DNA of 6,622 nucleotides, taken from the NCBI GenBank assembly GCA_002348345.1, contig DEAY01000129.1, positions 1 through 6,622 of the forward strand. The letters run 5' to 3'. The DNA is from Verrucomicrobia bacterium UBA2970. GTDB taxonomy: Bacteria; Verrucomicrobiota; Verrucomicrobiia; Limisphaerales; AAA164-E04. Of this stretch, positions 5,851 through 6,622 are shown in pieces (positions within the stretch are counted from its first letter, which is position 1; every line of letters begins with the position of its first letter). The translations under genes and the position numbers were made by a program. The notes under the pieces are model-generated. The model searched no databases, was not told where the DNA came from, and saw only the letters and a program-made list of their open reading frames with translations.

Positions 5851-6622
5851 CGTTTAGAAGATTTCCTGGTCAGGATGACGAGAAGGATGATGGCTCCGAG
5901 GACTCCAATCTTCAGGAGCTCGCTCCACGATTCTTCTGCTGAGCTTTGGATGGGGGAAGCGGGAACGGACGCCGAAGGCGGGGTTGAGGTTGTGAAGTCC
6001 GAGGATTTCGCCGGCCTGTTGTCTTGTTGTCCGATGGGTTCGTTTCCTGAAGTGGCCAAGGCTTGCAAGGCGGCGGCGGCGGCCTCTGCCGGAATCGGGG
6101 CAATGAGTTCAAAGGCCTCGTCCATCGAGAAGTCGGCGGACTCAGAAGAGAGCTCCGCAAAGACTTCTTGAACGGCCTGTTTCAAGGATTCCGGATCGTT
6201 GGCTTTTCGATAGGAATGGGCCATTGTGGCCAGGGTATGATCCTGATCCATATCGACGCCGATCACATCCATCGTGATCCCCCGTGAAAGGACTTCGGGA
6301 GCGTATTGGTCGACCAGGCGGGGATCGGTTGCTTCCCCATCCGTGACCACGAGAAGCCGGTAGGTCCCGTAGCCGTATTGGGCTTGCCGGGCTTCCAGTA
6401 AGCGGTCGGCTCCGATCTTGATGTATTCGCCCAGAGGCGTGCCCCGGCGAGGTTGGGGAAGGTCGATGGCCTTGATCAGGTCGGCTTCATCGCGAGGGCC
6501 CAGCGGATAAACCCAGTGATCGGTGACATTGGTCGCACTGAAGACCAGAAGCCCGATGTGCGTGTCCGGCGACACTTGGTCAAGGACGGCCTTGAGCGCC
6601 TCCTTGGCGGCATTCATTTTCA
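5847..6622 (-). CDS. VWA-domain protein with C-terminal membrane anchor (5' end missing)
   Basis: The reading frame runs off the window edge, so the N-terminus is missing; the Met at 6617 is preceded in frame by Lys and is probably internal. Visible residues, counted from that Met, match the second half of a von Willebrand A fold. RRGTPLG near 57-63 supplies the MIDAS threonine. LLVVTDGEATD at 88-98 supplies the MIDAS aspartate (D93) at the end of a buried strand. The DxSxS part of the metal site would lie upstream and cannot be checked. A Ser/Pro/Thr-rich linker (about 197-229) leads to a hydrophobic helix (about 235-250) and a basic tail, RKSSKR, which looks like a C-terminal membrane anchor with the tail in the cytoplasm. 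VWA domains usually bind protein partners through a bound divalent metal. The stop overlaps the start of the next gene by ATGA, which indicates translational coupling to the binding-protein/OmpA fusion. The precise role is unknown. Confidence 0.88.
   Translation of the reverse strand, partial: KMNAAKEALKAVLDQVSPDTHIGLLVFSATNVTDHWVYPLGPRDEADLIKAIDLPQPRRGTPLGEYIKIGADRLLEARQAQYGYGTYRLLVVTDGEATDPRLVDQYAPEVLSRGITMDVIGVDMDQDHTLATMAHSYRKANDPESLKQAVQEVFAELSSESADFSMDEAFELIAPIPAEAAAAALQALATSGNEPIGQQDNRPAKSSDFTTSTPPSASVPASPIQSSAEESWSELLKIGVLGAIILLVILTRKSSKR

Noticed and set aside
5242..6171. Plus-strand ORF of 309 codons spanning the VWA and OmpA-fusion genes
   Set aside because: It crosses the junction of two well-supported minus-strand genes and encodes nothing recognisable.

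Overview
All of the convincing genes in this window lie on the minus strand, so the locus reads from position 6622 down to 1. The base composition is moderately GC-rich. A lipobox-bearing binding protein and an OmpA-type peptidoglycan-binding domain point to a bacterium with a Gram-negative envelope. A PVC-type lineage (Verrucomicrobia or Planctomycetes) is a guess from general feel and should carry little weight.

Layout in transcription order: (1) the C-terminal part of a von Willebrand factor A (VWA) protein ending in a membrane anchor, cut by the window edge (5847-6622); (2) a membrane-anchored periplasmic-binding-protein domain fused to an OmpA-like domain (4270-5850), overlapping gene 1 by an ATGA; (3) a protein with two membrane helices followed by a long coiled coil (3283-4029, possibly starting at 4233); (4) a PspA/IM30-like coiled-coil protein (2423-3256); (5) a lipoprotein substrate-binding protein of the NitT/TauT/NMT1 type (1258-2358); (6) a 247-base gap with a palindrome, a G-tract and a doubtful small ORF (1011-1257); (7) an ABC permease of the same transporter class (210-1010); (8) the first 67 residues of the ABC ATPase (1-201), cut by the window edge.

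The last three transport genes make a conventional importer: lipoprotein receptor, permease and ATPase. What is unusual is what precedes them on the same strand. A VWA protein, a second binding-protein-like domain tethered to the inner membrane and carrying a cell-wall-binding module, a membrane coiled-coil protein and a PspA-like membrane-remodelling protein all sit in a compact, partly translationally coupled array. My inference is that this is one functional unit linking solute sensing or uptake to envelope maintenance. The sequence shows the co-localisation and domain content; the joint function is not shown. The transported solute cannot be deduced. No RNA genes, CRISPR array, insertion sequence or clear intrinsic terminator was seen.
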